Shown here: positions 13,627-24,773 of the stretch, in pieces
Numbering within the stretch: position 1 is the first letter of the stretch
Layout: each line of letters opens with the position of its first letter
Source of the DNA: Ascarosepion bandense
Lineage: Eukaryota > Mollusca > Cephalopoda > Sepiida > Sepiidae
Length of the DNA: 64,000 nucleotides
Direction: 5' to 3'
Assembly (NCBI GenBank): GCA_037127315.1
Contig: JBBBDQ010000401.1
Location: 340,001 to 404,000, forward strand
Made by a program: the position numbers and the translations under genes
The notes under the pieces: generated by a model
What the model was told of the DNA's origin: nothing
Seen by the model: the letters and a program-made list of their open reading frames with translations, nothing else
Databases searched by the model: none

Positions 13627-14289
13627 CTGAACAGGTCAGAATCTGCAGATGTTGTGATGGCATTGGGGATGCTGGAGTTTGATGAAGAAGACAGACAGGG
13701 TGTGGTGGGTAATGAACATGATGGGGACAAGGAAGGAGAGGGTGTTGTCATGTCAGTGGAGTCAGCATTGGCAGGGACAACCAAAATTGTAGGTGGTGAC
13801 ACTGGTACTGTGCTTTTTATAACTGGGACAACTGCAATCGCAGAGGGAAGAGAAGCAGTCTCTCTGACGGAGACAACAGGAACAACTGTGATAGAGGGTG
13901 GTACTGATGCCGTTTCAACAACTGTGGCGACCATGAAGGCTGGAAGAGTTGCTGTAGTTTTTGGAACAGGTACGACAGCCACAGGCTTTGAAGAGAAAGC
14001 TGAAATTTCACTAACTGGGACAATCATTGTTGTTTCAGAAGATGGAGGAGGTGAAGGAGTTGTAATGGTGGTGGTAGTTGTAGTAGTAGTAGCAATGGCA
14101 GTATTGATGGAAGGAGTAGAGGTGGAAATGGTTGCTTCAATGGTCTCAGTGGTTGTCGTGATGGCAGTGGTTGGGAGATTGGTAAATTCTTTATTAAGGG
14201 GAGTATCACTATAAAGTAATGTGGTGCTAGTTTGATGATTTTGGTGGGCTTTCCAGCGTTTCGAGTCCCCCTTCCGGACTGTACTGTCA
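13627..14289 (-). CDS. Large Thr/Ser/Pro-rich internal exon 4 of the unidentified minus-strand gene
   Basis: This is the largest exon, 663 nt, with an acceptor (TCCCTCTTTAG) and donor (TTCAG|GTAGGCC). One base completes the Ser codon begun in exon 3, 220 codons follow, and two bases remain for the next exon. It starts with a charged stretch (DSTVRKGDSKRWKAHQNHQ). It then becomes very rich in Thr, Ser, Pro, Val and Ala, including a run of nine Thr, resembling a mucin-like or disordered linker. There is no stop codon in this frame over the whole length although the opposite strand is also open (13579-14214), which reflects the biased codon composition. The plus-strand frame is a shadow because it has no splice or homology support. 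Function unknown. Confidence 0.75.
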
Positions 14290-14599
14290 CTAAAGAGGGA
14301 GGGAAACAGACAAGCTGACCATTACAAAAAAGACATTAACACAAGATATGGACACACAAACAAAATGAAATAAAATAAAAAAAAAATCACAAACATACAC
14401 ACAGAAAAGTCTGATATACAATTAGCAACCATAAATAAAAAATACAACTTAAAAATCGAGCAAAAAAAAAAAAAAAAAAAAAAAAAAACACAAATAGTAA
14501 AATTTAAATGATTTGAACAAAGAAATAAAATATTTTGATGGTTCATTTTGAAACCTAAAATTCTTGAAGGAAACTCACAAAATGAAACTAGATTTTATG

Positions 14600-14632
14600 T
14601 GTTTCACCTTTCTAGGCTTCATCAGATCTAAA
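14600..14632 (-). other. Solitary hammerhead-like motif
   Basis: On the minus strand the order is TTAGAT, CTGATGA, a GCCT/AGGT hairpin with AGAA loop, GAAACACATAAA, then ATCTAG. The core boxes are intact, stem II has four pairs and stem I (TAGAT with ATCTA) is perfect. The U16.1 position appears mutated, so stem III and the cleavage site are probably broken. It lies 0.3 kb upstream of exon 4 within the intron. Confidence 0.5.
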
Positions 14633-15289
14633 AATGAAAGTATGTGTGTATGTCTCTTTAAATAATGAATCCTTATACTTTTTCCTAAGCAGACATTTCT
14701 CATGATGAAAGTAAAGAAAGAAAATGACTTTAAAAAATTCATATATTTTCCCAGCTCTTTTGTATCAAATTAAACATAAATCCTCATCTCAAAGTCAGAA
14801 TGGCTCAAAAGCAAGAAATTCATCCTTTTTTTAAATTAATCCAAGGCAAATCCTCATCAAATTCTTCGAAATGGATTGAAAGTAAAATATTTCTTTTTAG
14901 ATATGTCCATGTGTTTTCTGTGTTTAAAATAAGAAATAGAATCCTGACAAAGATTTTAAGAAATTTAACAAATGAAAAATGTTTCAATGAGACTAAATTT
15001 AATATTTTATCTTAAACACACATTATATAATATATATATATTTTAAATAAAAACCTAAATGAAGTATTAATAATGTAAAAGAAAATTCAATATTCAATAC
15101 CAACTATGAATACAGCCAAAATTTTTTTATTTTTCATACATAGATGATGATACCCTAATAATATAACCACTTGACAAAAATTTACTCAACCATGTAAACA
15201 AACTTAATAGTGTTGAAAACTACAGTATTTTTTATTTTGGAATCTGAAACTAACACTTTACCATTCCTAGAGATCTAAAGCATTCAACA

Positions 15290-16500
15290 GTTTGGCATGC
15301 TGGCCTTCTATGCAAACTGCGGAGCTATGGTATAGCTGGACAATTGTTTGAACTAATCCAGTCATTCCTATCTAATCGCACATTGAAAGTGGTATTAAAC
15401 AGAAATGCCTCCCAGAGCTACCATACAAATGCAGGTGTCCCTCAAGGTTCTATCCTAGGTCCTACGCTCTTTCTGATCTACATTAATGATCTCCCTGATA
15501 CCACAAGATCCCAAGTAGGTATGTACGCCGATGACACCACAGTTTATTCTAGCCTCGATCAAAAATCTGGTGTGGGCGACAAAGCTAACCTTGCAGCCAA
15601 GCTTGGAAAGGACCTCCAATCTGTAGTGGACTGGGGTAAGAAATGGCTCATAAATTTTAATGCTTCTAAAACGAAGCTACTATCAATCATCATAGACAAT
15701 CGCACCTACCTCCTATTAGCATGGACCAGGCTTGCCTCCCAGAACACTAGAGTAAAACACTACGCCTCCTTGGTCTCACACTTACAGCGGACCTCAAGTA
15801 GAATGACTATATCGAATCCATTGCTAAATCCGCTGCTATGAAAGTCGGTTCTCTGTGCAGAGCCTGGAGGTTTTTTCCGTCTCAATCTATCCTGCACATT
15901 TATGAATCTCCCATCCGCCCGTGCATTGAATACTGTTCGGGTGCCCCTGCTATTCTCCTTGGGCTTCTAGACAAGGTACAGCAGAGGGCCTGTAATGTGA
16001 TCGATACCGACTTAGCAGACCACCTGCAGTCTCTCTCTCACCAGCGCGACGTGGCTTCCCTGTGTCTCTTCTATAAATACTTTCACGGCTTCTGCTCTGA
16101 TGAACTTAGATCACTGGTGACCCCTAGGTTTGAATTTGCACGAGATACTAGATTAGCAACTAGATCCCACCCTTTTACAGTGAAACTGATAAAATGCAAC
16201 TGCAACTTCTACTCCAACAGTTTTTCTCGCACTTCCCGACTGTGGAATTCCCTTCCACAAGACTGCTTCCATGACGGCTACAATCTCCAGGAGTTTAAAT
16301 GTAAGGTCAATAGACACCTAACAAACTAACTCGCTTCCATTCTTTCAAACACTCTTCCCGCCCACCCAACTATCTATCACCCCACTGCTGACATTTCCTA
16401 TATCTAACCACTCTTTCTATTTACCTTCCCCCATGTAGCCCCAAGCGCAATAGTGGCAGTGGAATGCCTTGCTTGGGGTGAAATGATTAAAAAATGAAAC
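15290..16500 (+). pseudogene. Non-LTR retrotransposon, 3' half (reverse transcriptase), broken
   Basis: An open segment at about 15300-15690 encodes the central reverse transcriptase motifs GVPQGSILGPTLFLIYINDL and MYADDTTVYS, where the YADD box is the catalytic centre. After a frameshift near 15690-15835 the frame at 15838-16329 encodes the thumb and C-terminal part (MKVGSLCRAWRFFPS, RPCIEYC, SLCLFYKYFHGFCSDELRS, SRLWNSLP). A pyrimidine-rich 3' UTR ends in TGCCTTGCTTGGGGTGAAAT and poly(A). The layout fits a jockey/CR1-like LINE. The 5' part, including the endonuclease, is missing, and a deletion after IEYC removes the CHIWS residues seen in the 27-kb copy. Not functional. Confidence 0.85.
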
Positions 16501-16756
16501 AAAGAACTAATAATAATCATCAATCAAACATTTACAGATAATCAACCAACATAAATGACCTCTTCTCTTTATTATATATAAAGAAGTTGAAAATGCAACA
16601 GAGTCTTCAATATTCACAGTAAATTTAAAAGTTACTCTAAATACATATTCATAAAGGCCTTAGTTGTATTTTCAACTTCTATAAAACAAATTTTCAATTT
16701 GAAAAGATAATTTATTAGAAATCAGTTATAATTTCCATTAGCAAATTTACAGACAA

Positions 16757-16795
<39 letters not shown>

Positions 16796-17694
16796 AAAAA
16801 TGCCCTGTAAAGTACCCTAACATTGTGCATTTATTAAAGTCTTTTGCCCTGAACAAATTAGGAGAGTATATTTACTGACAGAAGTCACAAATTTAAATAT
16901 TGCATTCCAATAATGAGACTTAAATAAATTCTCAGATGAGGTAGATATCAAGAATACTGGACTAAAATGAACCAAACTTTTTGTATTTAAAAAAAACAAA
17001 ACAAAAAAAATCATATTTGCATTTAGTACTAAGAAATTTCATTAAATTGAATGATATTACAGACAGAAGGTTTTAAAAATATTTTTTTTACTAATAGGTA
17101 ACTTTTTTTTCATTTTAAAAGAAAGAAAAATTTGAAAAAAAAAGAGAAAAGGGAGAAAAAAGGTGAAAAAGAAAAAAAGAATAAAGAGAAAAATAAGAGA
17201 TAATATAACAAGAGAGGAGAGAGAAAAGAGAAAGAAAGAGAATAAAAAGGGACAAAAAGAGAGGGAGAAAAAAGAAATAGTGTAAAGAAAAAAGAGAAAA
17301 AAGAAAAATATTAAAAAATGAAAAGATAAAAAATGAAAAAGAAAGCAAAATTGAATACAAGAACAAAGCAAAGCAACAGCAATAAAAACAAAAAAAAATT
17401 ATTTGTCTTAAAATTCATTGTTTATCAAACACAAAAAATTGTTTTGAGGCAAACGATTTGAACAAAGTGGGAACATAAATAAAAAAGCTTTAAAATAAGA
17501 TTTTGAAATCCAATTTGGAAACAAGGTAGAAACTGCAAATTTAAAGTGACTGGTTCAATTTATGGCTAATCAATCCTTTGTCGGTTTTTTAAAGCTGAAA
17601 CCTATTTTAGATTTTAATAAATTCATTTTTTGCAAGTGAAAATTACATTAATAAATTTTTGGAGAATAACGATTATTTTTCCAGATACAAGTCC

Positions 17695-17835
17695 TACTGG
17701 TGGGCAGAGAATGATTCATACCAATTGTATTTGTATGTAAATAAATATAACAAAGCCAACTAGTATTTGAAATCTACAATCCAATTTCTCCTCCTGAGCT
17801 GACATCAATTACACTACCTGCACAACCACAAATTT
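17695..17835 (-). repeat. Tail of a 5S-type SINE
   Basis: The segment shares the tail and middle of the 5S-headed SINEs (GAATGATTCATACC, TGTAAATAAATATAACAA, CAATTACACTACCTGCACA) but the 5S part is absent. A palindrome sits beside it at 17847-17882. Confidence 0.5.
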
Positions 17836-17846
17836 CAAATGGAAAT

Positions 17847-17882
17847 AAACTTTCATGAATCTTAAAAGATTCATGAAAGTTT
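17847..17882. repeat. Perfect 17-bp palindrome
   Basis: AAACTTTCATGAATCTT is followed after two bases by its exact reverse complement. It directly adjoins the 5S-type SINE tail and could be an insertion scar or the end of a foldback element. Confidence 0.8.
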
Positions 17883-17924
17883 TTCTTATTTCTCACATAA
17901 AGCAGATTGGGAGTGGGGGGGCAC

Positions 17925-18062
17925 CTCAAGGTGGTGTAATGGTTAACAAGTTGTCTTGCTAGAATCATTACAATTGAGTAGTGAAATAAACCCTCACTGG
18001 ATGTCCCTTACTTTCAGCCTTGTGCCACATCTAAACTATGCTTTAAAAAAAAAAAAAAAAAT
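17925..18062 (+). repeat. tRNA-derived SINE (family C)
   Basis: The head GGTGGTGTAATGGTTAACAA resembles a tRNA D-arm with Pol III A box. It is followed by CCCTCACTGGATGTCCC, CCTTGTGCCACATCTAAAC and a 17-base A tail. The 3' part recurs at 31225-31305. A minus-strand tRNA-like head of the same type is visible near 23200-23222. Confidence 0.65.
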
Positions 18063-18814
18063 CACCATAAAGCAGATTATTTTGCTGCTTTTTTGCATAT
18101 TTAATTAGATATAGAAATAAAGCAATATCTACAGCAGAAATAAATATTTGACTTTTTAATCAAGGTCAAGTAAAAAAATCTTTTAAAACTAATGTAATCT
18201 GGCTTCATAAAAGCCAACCATGGTAATAATCTATTATAAAAATATTGGTCAAAGAACAAATAAGATTAAAAAAAAAAAATTAAAAAAAAATTAGATATGG
18301 ATTTTCAAAAAGATTTACTGAGGAGAAAAAATAGAAACCTGTCTTCATTTGTTGTTCTGGTAAAAGTTGAAAATTTAAATAACTCCATCAGGTCAATGTG
18401 ACATGATAACTTAACCAATGATATAATTTGCCATCTTGTGTTCTCCGATAAATCCTACCTCCTCTCCTCAACATTCAGAGAAAGAAATAATTTTAAATAT
18501 ACCAGATATCATTTGTCAAAGCAATTTTATAAACACTGAAAAATATATTCAAATAAATTTTTCAAATATATTCAAATAAATTTTAAAAGGTTATTTTTCT
18601 AATAAATTCAGTTTAATTTTTTTTTAAATAAAACAAATGAAATGAAAAACAAATTTGGCTATTCTAAAAAGAATTGAAAATTTTAATAAAATTCATTGGC
18701 ATTTAATGACTTTTGAAGTCATTTTTCTGTAGCTGCTTATAATATCTGAAATGCCATTTGAATGTTTTGTTACTTTTAACTGTTAAACAACAATCACATT
18801 GAAAGTCAAATGAT

Positions 18815-18990
18815 TTTTTTTTTAATCATTTCACCCCAAGCAAGACAATAATGCCACTAATGACTAGGAGCTACTGTGAGTGAAAGCAAATCAGAAACCT
18901 TTAGAAGAAACCAGAAACCAAATACCAAACAAGAAACAAGGGATAAACTTGTATTTTTTTTCAAAAGACTAGGAAGGAGTGTGAACCAAA
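18815..18990 (-). repeat. Decayed SINE of family B
   Basis: The plus strand reads ATCATTTCACCCCAAGCAAG, AATGCCACTAATGACTAGG and later CAAGAAACAAGGGATAAA, the reverse complement of the family-B SINE at 3280-3460, with extra divergence. Confidence 0.55.
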
Positions 18991-19589
18991 TGATAATGGA
19001 ACTTATATAAAACAATTGCAGATTTAACAACCTTAAATATCAAATGAAAAAATTAAGAACAACTTCCTTTTTTCCATAATATTGCAGAAAAAAAAATTTT
19101 TTTTTTTTTTTTGCAGTTCACCAACCTTTTGTGGGTTATTTAAAGCCAAAATATATTTAGGTTTATAATAATATTTACAGCATTCAGTATTCACAAATGT
19201 TCTAAATACTGACTGGGCTCAACATTGCTTAACAAGAAAAGAGAGAGAGTGAAGCCTGATGTGAACAACCAAATCAAGCACGTCTTCAAACTCCAAAATT
19301 TCATCAATACCATTTTACATTCAATTTCCAGCAGATTTCTTAGTTAATTAAAGTTTTGTAGTGATTATAGTTTTTGCTTGAAGGGCTGGGGAGATTTTTT
19401 ATGACAGATTTTTTTTTAAATAATTTGACAAACAAAATAAGATTAATGTTTAAGATAAAATCTTTTTCTTGTTATATATATATATATATATATACCTCAA
19501 ACATAAAGATTAAAAATGAATAGAATACAGTGCGATGAGAAAATAGTCATATTTTAAATTGTTTTATTTTGCACATGCATGTTTGTTTT

Positions 19590-20235
19590 TATCAACAGCA
19601 TACTGTAGGGTCAGTTGGGCACTGTGAGAAAAAAAAAAAAAACACCATAATGTTCTTCACTCTGCTAAAAAAATTTAAAAATGGCATGGCATACTGCTTG
19701 GCATTTGCAGTGAAAGCTCCAATACAAACAGAGCGTTCAGGTATCAATCTAAGAACAGCACATGGAATGCAGAAAGAATTGGATGAGTCTAATGGTGATT
19801 ACGGTGTTTAGAGTGATCAATAGTGATGGCAACGTTATGTCTCCATTAATCTTCTCTAAGAAACTCATCCTACACCAAGTGCTTTGAGGAGGTAGTGCAG
19901 CCCAAAGACAAGAGGGTGGCTGTAGAGATGCCCTATGTCTGGAAACAGGACTTTGCACCATACCAGACAAGCAGGAGAACCCATTCATGGTTGTCAGACA
20001 ATTTCAGTGACCACATCACCTCTTACATCTGGTCATCTATCTCCTGAGACTGCAACACCATTGATCTTTAAATGTGGGACACAGTAGAGCAAGAGACCAA
20101 CAAAACTCCTTGTAACCTCAAAAATAAACTGAAGGCAAGGATTATAACAGCATCCATCACTTTAAACAAGGAGACTGTCCAAAGAGAGTTGCAGGAGGGT
20201 AGGGTTGAAGCCAATGGCAATTTTATTGAATAAGT
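19590..20235 (+). pseudogene. Mariner-like transposase fossil (copy 1)
   Basis: Broken frames encode pieces of a mariner-type DDE transposase on the plus strand. There is an N-terminal remnant with KELDESNGDYG, and then CFEEVVQP, KQDFAPYQTS (the second catalytic Asp block, usually QQDGAPCHTS) and WLSDNFSDHITSYIW. NKTPCNLKNKLKARIITASI follows, ending in VEANGNFIE. The DPLDYY-type third Asp region is degraded. Copies of the same family lie at 47512-48373 and 56521-57407. The section between the N-terminal part and the YxxxLEE motif is missing in all three. Confidence 0.7.
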
Positions 20236-20270
20236 ATTCCAACATATTTGTGTGTAATTTTGGGAAAGAA

Positions 20271-20271
20271 C

Positions 20272-20317
<46 letters not shown>

Positions 20318-20354
20318 TATAAGTAAATCCAATTTTTTTTTTTTTTTTTTTTTA
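20271..20354. repeat. (TA)n-(GA)n-poly(T) microsatellite
   Basis: A (TA)n tract runs into (GA)n and then, after a short gap, about 20 T. It adjoins the left arm of the inverted pair at 20355-20625. Confidence 0.9.
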
Positions 20355-20625
20355 AATCAGATGGCCCTTTCGAAAGGTAAATTTAACACCCATCTCATCA
20401 ATAACAAAACATTATAGGAAAATAAATTTGTGTGTTTGTGTGTAAAAAACAGAAGTGAGGCTAGGGGAAAAAGAAAAATGGCACAGATCATTGCTATCGG
20501 AACAGGTTAGATCTGCCACATAAGTAACAGTAATGAAAAGAAATACAATAAATTTATTTTTCTGTTTTGATCTCGCTGATGAGATTGGTGTTAAATTAAC
20601 TTATCGAAATGGCCATCTAATTTTA
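20355..20625. repeat. Head-to-head inverted pair with hammerhead motif
   Basis: The left arm (about 20355-20430, minus) and right arm (about 20545-20625, plus) are inverted copies. The right copy reads CTGATGA, a GAT...ATC stem with inner GTTAA/TTAAC pairing, GAAA, then the self-complementary ATGGCCAT and C. That is the order box 1, stem II, box 2, stem III with A15.1-U16.1, H17=C. The left copy has TTGATGA in place of CTGATGA. Stem I is not convincing in either copy. Confidence 0.5.
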
Positions 20626-21047
20626 AAAAAATTGAATTTCTTTTTATACATAATAAATATTGTCTCTGTAAATTAACAAATTTAATTACACTGAGCCCTC
20701 TGGATGGATCAGTGTTAATATTTAATATTAATAGGATCTTTTGGGATTTACTTCCAAGCCATTCCCCCCACTCCAGATTTATAACACACATATATATATA
20801 TTATTTGGTTTCTACAACAAAATATATTCCAGTAGGATTAAAAAAAACAATCCTTATATGCTATTCACTAAAAAAAAAAAAAAAAAAATCTAGCTAATGT
20901 CCTGAAGGAAGTATATAAGACATTTTTATGACTAAATTCTAACATGAAAATTTTATATCAATTTTAAAATTCTGGATAAAAATTCCCCTGAAAAATTGAA
21001 ATATAAACAATCACCCTTAACTGCTTATGAATTGAATGTTTAAAAAT

Positions 21048-21483
21048 GTTTTCAGAGTCACCTTTATAATTGTTTTCAGAGTCACCTTTATAATTGTTTT
21101 CAGAGTCACCTTTATAATTGTTTTCAGAGTCACCTTTATAATTGTTTTCAGAGTCACCTTTATAATTGTTTTCAGAGTCACCTTTATAATTGTTTTCAGA
21201 GTCACCTTTATAATTGTTTTCAGAGTCACCTTTATAATTGTTTTCAGAGTCACCTTTATAATTGTTTTCAGAGTCACCTTTATAATTGTTTTCAGAGTCA
21301 CCTTTATAATTGTTTTCAGAGTCACCTTTATAATTGTTTTCAGAGTCACCTTTATAATTGTTTTCAGAGTCACCTTTATAATTGTTTTCAGAGTCACCTT
21401 TATAATTGTTTTCAGAGTCACCTTTATAATTGTTTTCAGAGTCACCTTTATAATTGTTTTCAGAGTCACCTTTATAATTGTTT
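21048..21483. repeat. 24-bp minisatellite, about 18 copies
   Basis: The unit GTTTTCAGAGTCACCTTTAT plus AATT is repeated about 18 times with essentially no variation. Because 24 is divisible by three, both strands stay open. The plus strand gives a repeating FRVTFIIV octapeptide and the minus strand VTLKTIIK. These frames have no start context or splice support and are by-products of the repeat. Confidence 0.95.
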
Positions 21484-23559
21484 AAAACTTTCCTGAATTT
21501 AGCTGAGGTTTTCAGGTCTAGTAACTTTTTCTCTCCTCACCTCTAATCACATCATTTAATTGTATTGCTTTTGCCTGCAGTTGCAATAAAGTTTGACAAG
21601 CACACTACATCACAAAGATGCTGACGCTACACAATCTTTATATGCTCCCTAGCAACAAGACCATTTTCTCATAAAAACTGCAATACAAAGCCACATAAAG
21701 CAATACATCAACCTCAATTAGCAAGCTTACAAAATACACAGGAGCAATATGAATTCAGGAGAAAAACTGGAAAGATTTGAAAATTCAAACAATGGAAATA
21801 TTTCATTAATTTTTTTTATTGCAAAAATATTTCCTTCTAATTAAAAAAAATCATTTTTATATCTTAAAAGCTTTTAAGAAAAAATGTATACTGTTGGCAT
21901 CTTCAAAGGTTTTTACATAACTTTGATTTGCAAAAGATATAGAAAAAAAAAATAAACTTTAACAGCTACTATTACTACAGGTATCAATTATTTGGGAATT
22001 GATTAAGCAGAAAATATAATAAGCACTAATAGAAGGAAAGGTCTTGTGGTGTTTGCTAAAACATGCACAAACCAATTTATCAACAGCACTAAGAAGAGAG
22101 AGGTATGTAAGGATAGTGTTTGTTGGAATTCTAGAAATGTGTGAGCATACTGGAAAGGAAATTCAATGTTTCTCTTCTCAATTGTCTACCATGGATGGCA
22201 AGAACATGCTAAGAAAGAGAGGTATAAATTAAGAATTATATACCCAAAAGGTTTTCTATCCAGACAATTTCTAAACCTGCAGGCAAGAAAATAAGATGCA
22301 TAATATAGATATAGATATATATATGTATGCAAAGAGAAAGAGATTAAAATATAATGAAAGAATTTGATTGGCATAAATATATCAAATAAAGATTTAAAAA
22401 TTTTTTTTCTCTTTATGTAAAATGAATGAAGCAACACATACATATTTGCATTATAACCATAAATATATGATTTCATTTATTAGGTTTTAAATCAAACTTG
22501 GTCACGTCACGCATAAGTTAGGAGAAAGAACAGGAGCAAAATTCAGCTTAAAGTTTGAATTCTAACCAATGATGGCAATATTCAACTGCAATATTGATAG
22601 AATATAAAAATGACAAGATGGTTTCAGTTGGTAATAAATACACAGTCACATCTAGAATAAGAAAATAATTAGCAGCTCAATTCTATAAGTAACAAGATAT
22701 GTCTTAAATCTATAAAAATCCTGTAACCAGTTAAAAGTCATAATGATAATATTGGCTGTTTCCTTATAAGGATATGTTCACTATTTTATAAAACAATTTT
22801 TCATGAAAATAGGTTTCTCAAATCTACCATTATTATTATTTCCTATATTGGTTAAGTAGTGAGGCACATCAGACTTTGATTATATTATTTTCTTTGTGTT
22901 ATATGCAATATCCATTTCAGTTGTTGATACTGTTAAAAGTCTTCTAGTGATCCACATAGCCAAAGCAACAGTGGCGGGTTTAAGGAAAGAGAGCCTGACG
23001 GAGATGATCGCTTTCCAGGCTGGTTTTGAATTCATAGTTTTCCTTCTCAATGAGTGATTGCAAACCAAAGCTTAAGAACCCAGTCTTCCCTGATATCTAA
23101 CCCACAATCCAATAACAGAAGAGATGAACCTTCTCAAGAGTGTGTGTGAAAGTGAGCACAACAGCCTTGGTCAAAGTTTTAACTTGGTGCCCCAATAACC
23201 ACTACACTATGTGCAGACCCAAATAAAAATTAGACATAAATACATTTTCTGATATATTTAAATTTGACTCTTGTAGACAAAATATGATGATGCTCTTCAG
23301 TCTAAACCCAAACGTAGAGAAAATGTTATATTCCAAATTCTACAATGTATAAAATAATCATTAACTTTGTTACTTTTATATACCATACTTCCAAAAGTTA
23401 CTATTTGATAGATTCAGCTGTGAAGTCTGCATGACAGAGCTATTAAAGTTTACATATAAGAAATGGTTACATTCCACATTTAGATATTTACTTTTAAAAA
23501 AAGTGCTCAATACAAAATTAGAGCATAAATATATGATAATTGTTATTATAATAATAGCA

Positions 23560-23615
23560 TAGTGCAACTCAATAGCTAGAAAGTTTTGGTGTTAAAACAC
23601 TATCATCAGGCAGTA
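23560..23615 (-). other. Hammerhead-like motif, left arm
   Basis: Minus strand: TACTGC, CTGATGA, GTGTT/AACAC hairpin, then CAAAAC where GAAAC is expected, ACT...AGT as stem III, and GCACTA. Stem I pairs five of six bases. The missing G of GAAA fits a C-to-T change at a CpG read on the plus strand. Probably inactive. Confidence 0.5.
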
Positions 23616-23636
23616 AAATGTGGTTAATTTATTTTC

Positions 23637-23681
<45 letters not shown>

Positions 23682-24185
23682 GAGAGAGAGAGAGAGACAG
23701 AGAAATAAAGAGATTTAGAAAAATGTAAAAGAAATAAAAAAAAAATCATAATAAAGAGGTCAGCCAATGAGATTAATTAAGCAGGGTGAGAGGTTATAAC
23801 ATCTTAAAGAATGGTGTGCATACAACTCATAGACAATAGTGTTTTAATGTTTTGCCACTGAACACCACACTTAAACTGATTTTTAAAAAGAAAAAAAAGA
23901 CAGAAAAGGAAGAAACGGAAAAGACTAGCAAAGAAAAATTCAAATGTTGGAAAAGATAAAATAAACTAAAATAAAGTAAATATAAGAAAATAAAACTAAT
24001 ATAAAAAATAAGAATAATAATAAAAAATTTAAATATTAAAATATAAATAAAGATAAATTTTTAACAAGATGTTTCCATAAGTACAAATAAAAGAATAATA
24101 GTAACTTTTAAAAATTGCCATTTCAATAAGCTAAATATTTTTAAGTTATAAAATGAACAGTGAAAATATTGAGATAATTTCCCAT

Positions 24186-24510
24186 ATATTTAAAGGTATG
24201 GAAGATTCTATGGTTACAAAAATTATTAATTTCGTTACGTTGGTTTAATAAATCAGTTTTTGGTAATTTTATTATATGAATTTTTTCTTGATAGCAAAAG
24301 AAACATTTCATGTAACAATTTACATGGTCTAGCTTTAGTTAATATTTTCCATTTAATTGTAGAAGTTTTATTTTCATCTTTCAATTGCCAATAGTATTTA
24401 GAGAGAGAAGTAGAATTACTATATGCTTTATTATTGAAAAATAAGTTATGCTAGTAAAATCGAGACTTAAAATTATTCTTAGTACATCCAATATAATGTT
24501 TGTTAATATT
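24186..24510 (-). pseudogene. GIY-YIG endonuclease remnant of a Penelope-like element
   Basis: One minus-strand frame reads NINKHYIGCTKNNFKSRFY, a stop, then STSLSKYYWQLKDENKTSTI and KWKILTKARP. The Y-I-G core, the conserved Arg of the SRFY segment and the SKY.W.LK helix match GIY-YIG nuclease domains at the C terminus of Penelope-like reverse transcriptases. A +1 shift continues as CYMKCFFCYQEKIHIIKLPK then TDLLNQRNEI...C.H. This provides the Cys pair, the catalytic-type Glu and the following LLN.RNE segment. No intact protein is possible. Identification is from motif order, without a search. Confidence 0.65.
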
Positions 24511-24579
24511 TTTTTTTTTATTTGATTTTTTTTTTTCAAATCTTACCTATATATATTACAAAATAAATTAACTACATTT

Positions 24580-24633
24580 TACTGCCTGATGATGGTGCTT
24601 TAAAACAAACTTTGTAGCTATTGAGTTGCAGTA
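24580..24633 (+). other. Hammerhead-like motif, right arm
   Basis: Plus strand: stem I is perfect (TACTGC with GCAGTA, six pairs), box 1 CTGATGA is intact, and ACT...AGT can form stem III ending in TT before the expected cleavage point. Stem II and the GAAA box are degraded. It is an inverted copy of the motif at 23560-23615. Confidence 0.5.
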
Positions 24634-24652
24634 TGCTAATATTATTATAATT

Positions 24653-24711
<59 letters not shown>

Positions 24712-24741
24712 GGGGGGGTTACAGATAGTGTGAGATTTTTT

Positions 24742-24773
<32 letters not shown>

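Larger units (their letters stand above)
23532..24659 (-). mobile_element. Penelope-like element remnant with inverted hammerhead ends
   Basis: Inverted arms at 23532-23634 and 24559-24659 each contain a hammerhead-like motif. Between them the minus strand encodes a decayed GIY-YIG endonuclease (next entry), in the same direction as the left arm. The left copy is therefore GIY-YIG then terminal repeat, and the right arm is an inverted terminal-repeat copy. Long (TA)n and (GA)n tracts lie at 23641-23697 and just outside at 24655-24715. Confidence 0.65.

Noticed and set aside
13579..14214. A 211-codon open frame on the plus strand.
   Set aside because: It is the antisense shadow of exon 4. The Thr-rich coding bias keeps the opposite strand open, and it has no splice or family support.
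17057..17371. Phe/Ser-rich open frame of about 100 codons on the minus strand.
   Set aside because: It is a translated purine-rich low-complexity tract with no gene features.
20591..20791. Minus-strand 66-codon frame (DPSRGLSVIKFVNLQRQYLL) as a possible element protein.
   Set aside because: It has a protein-like look but I could not place it in any family, and no start or splice context supports it.
21017..21485. Long open frames of about 150 codons on both strands.
   Set aside because: They are produced by the 24-bp minisatellite, not by a gene.
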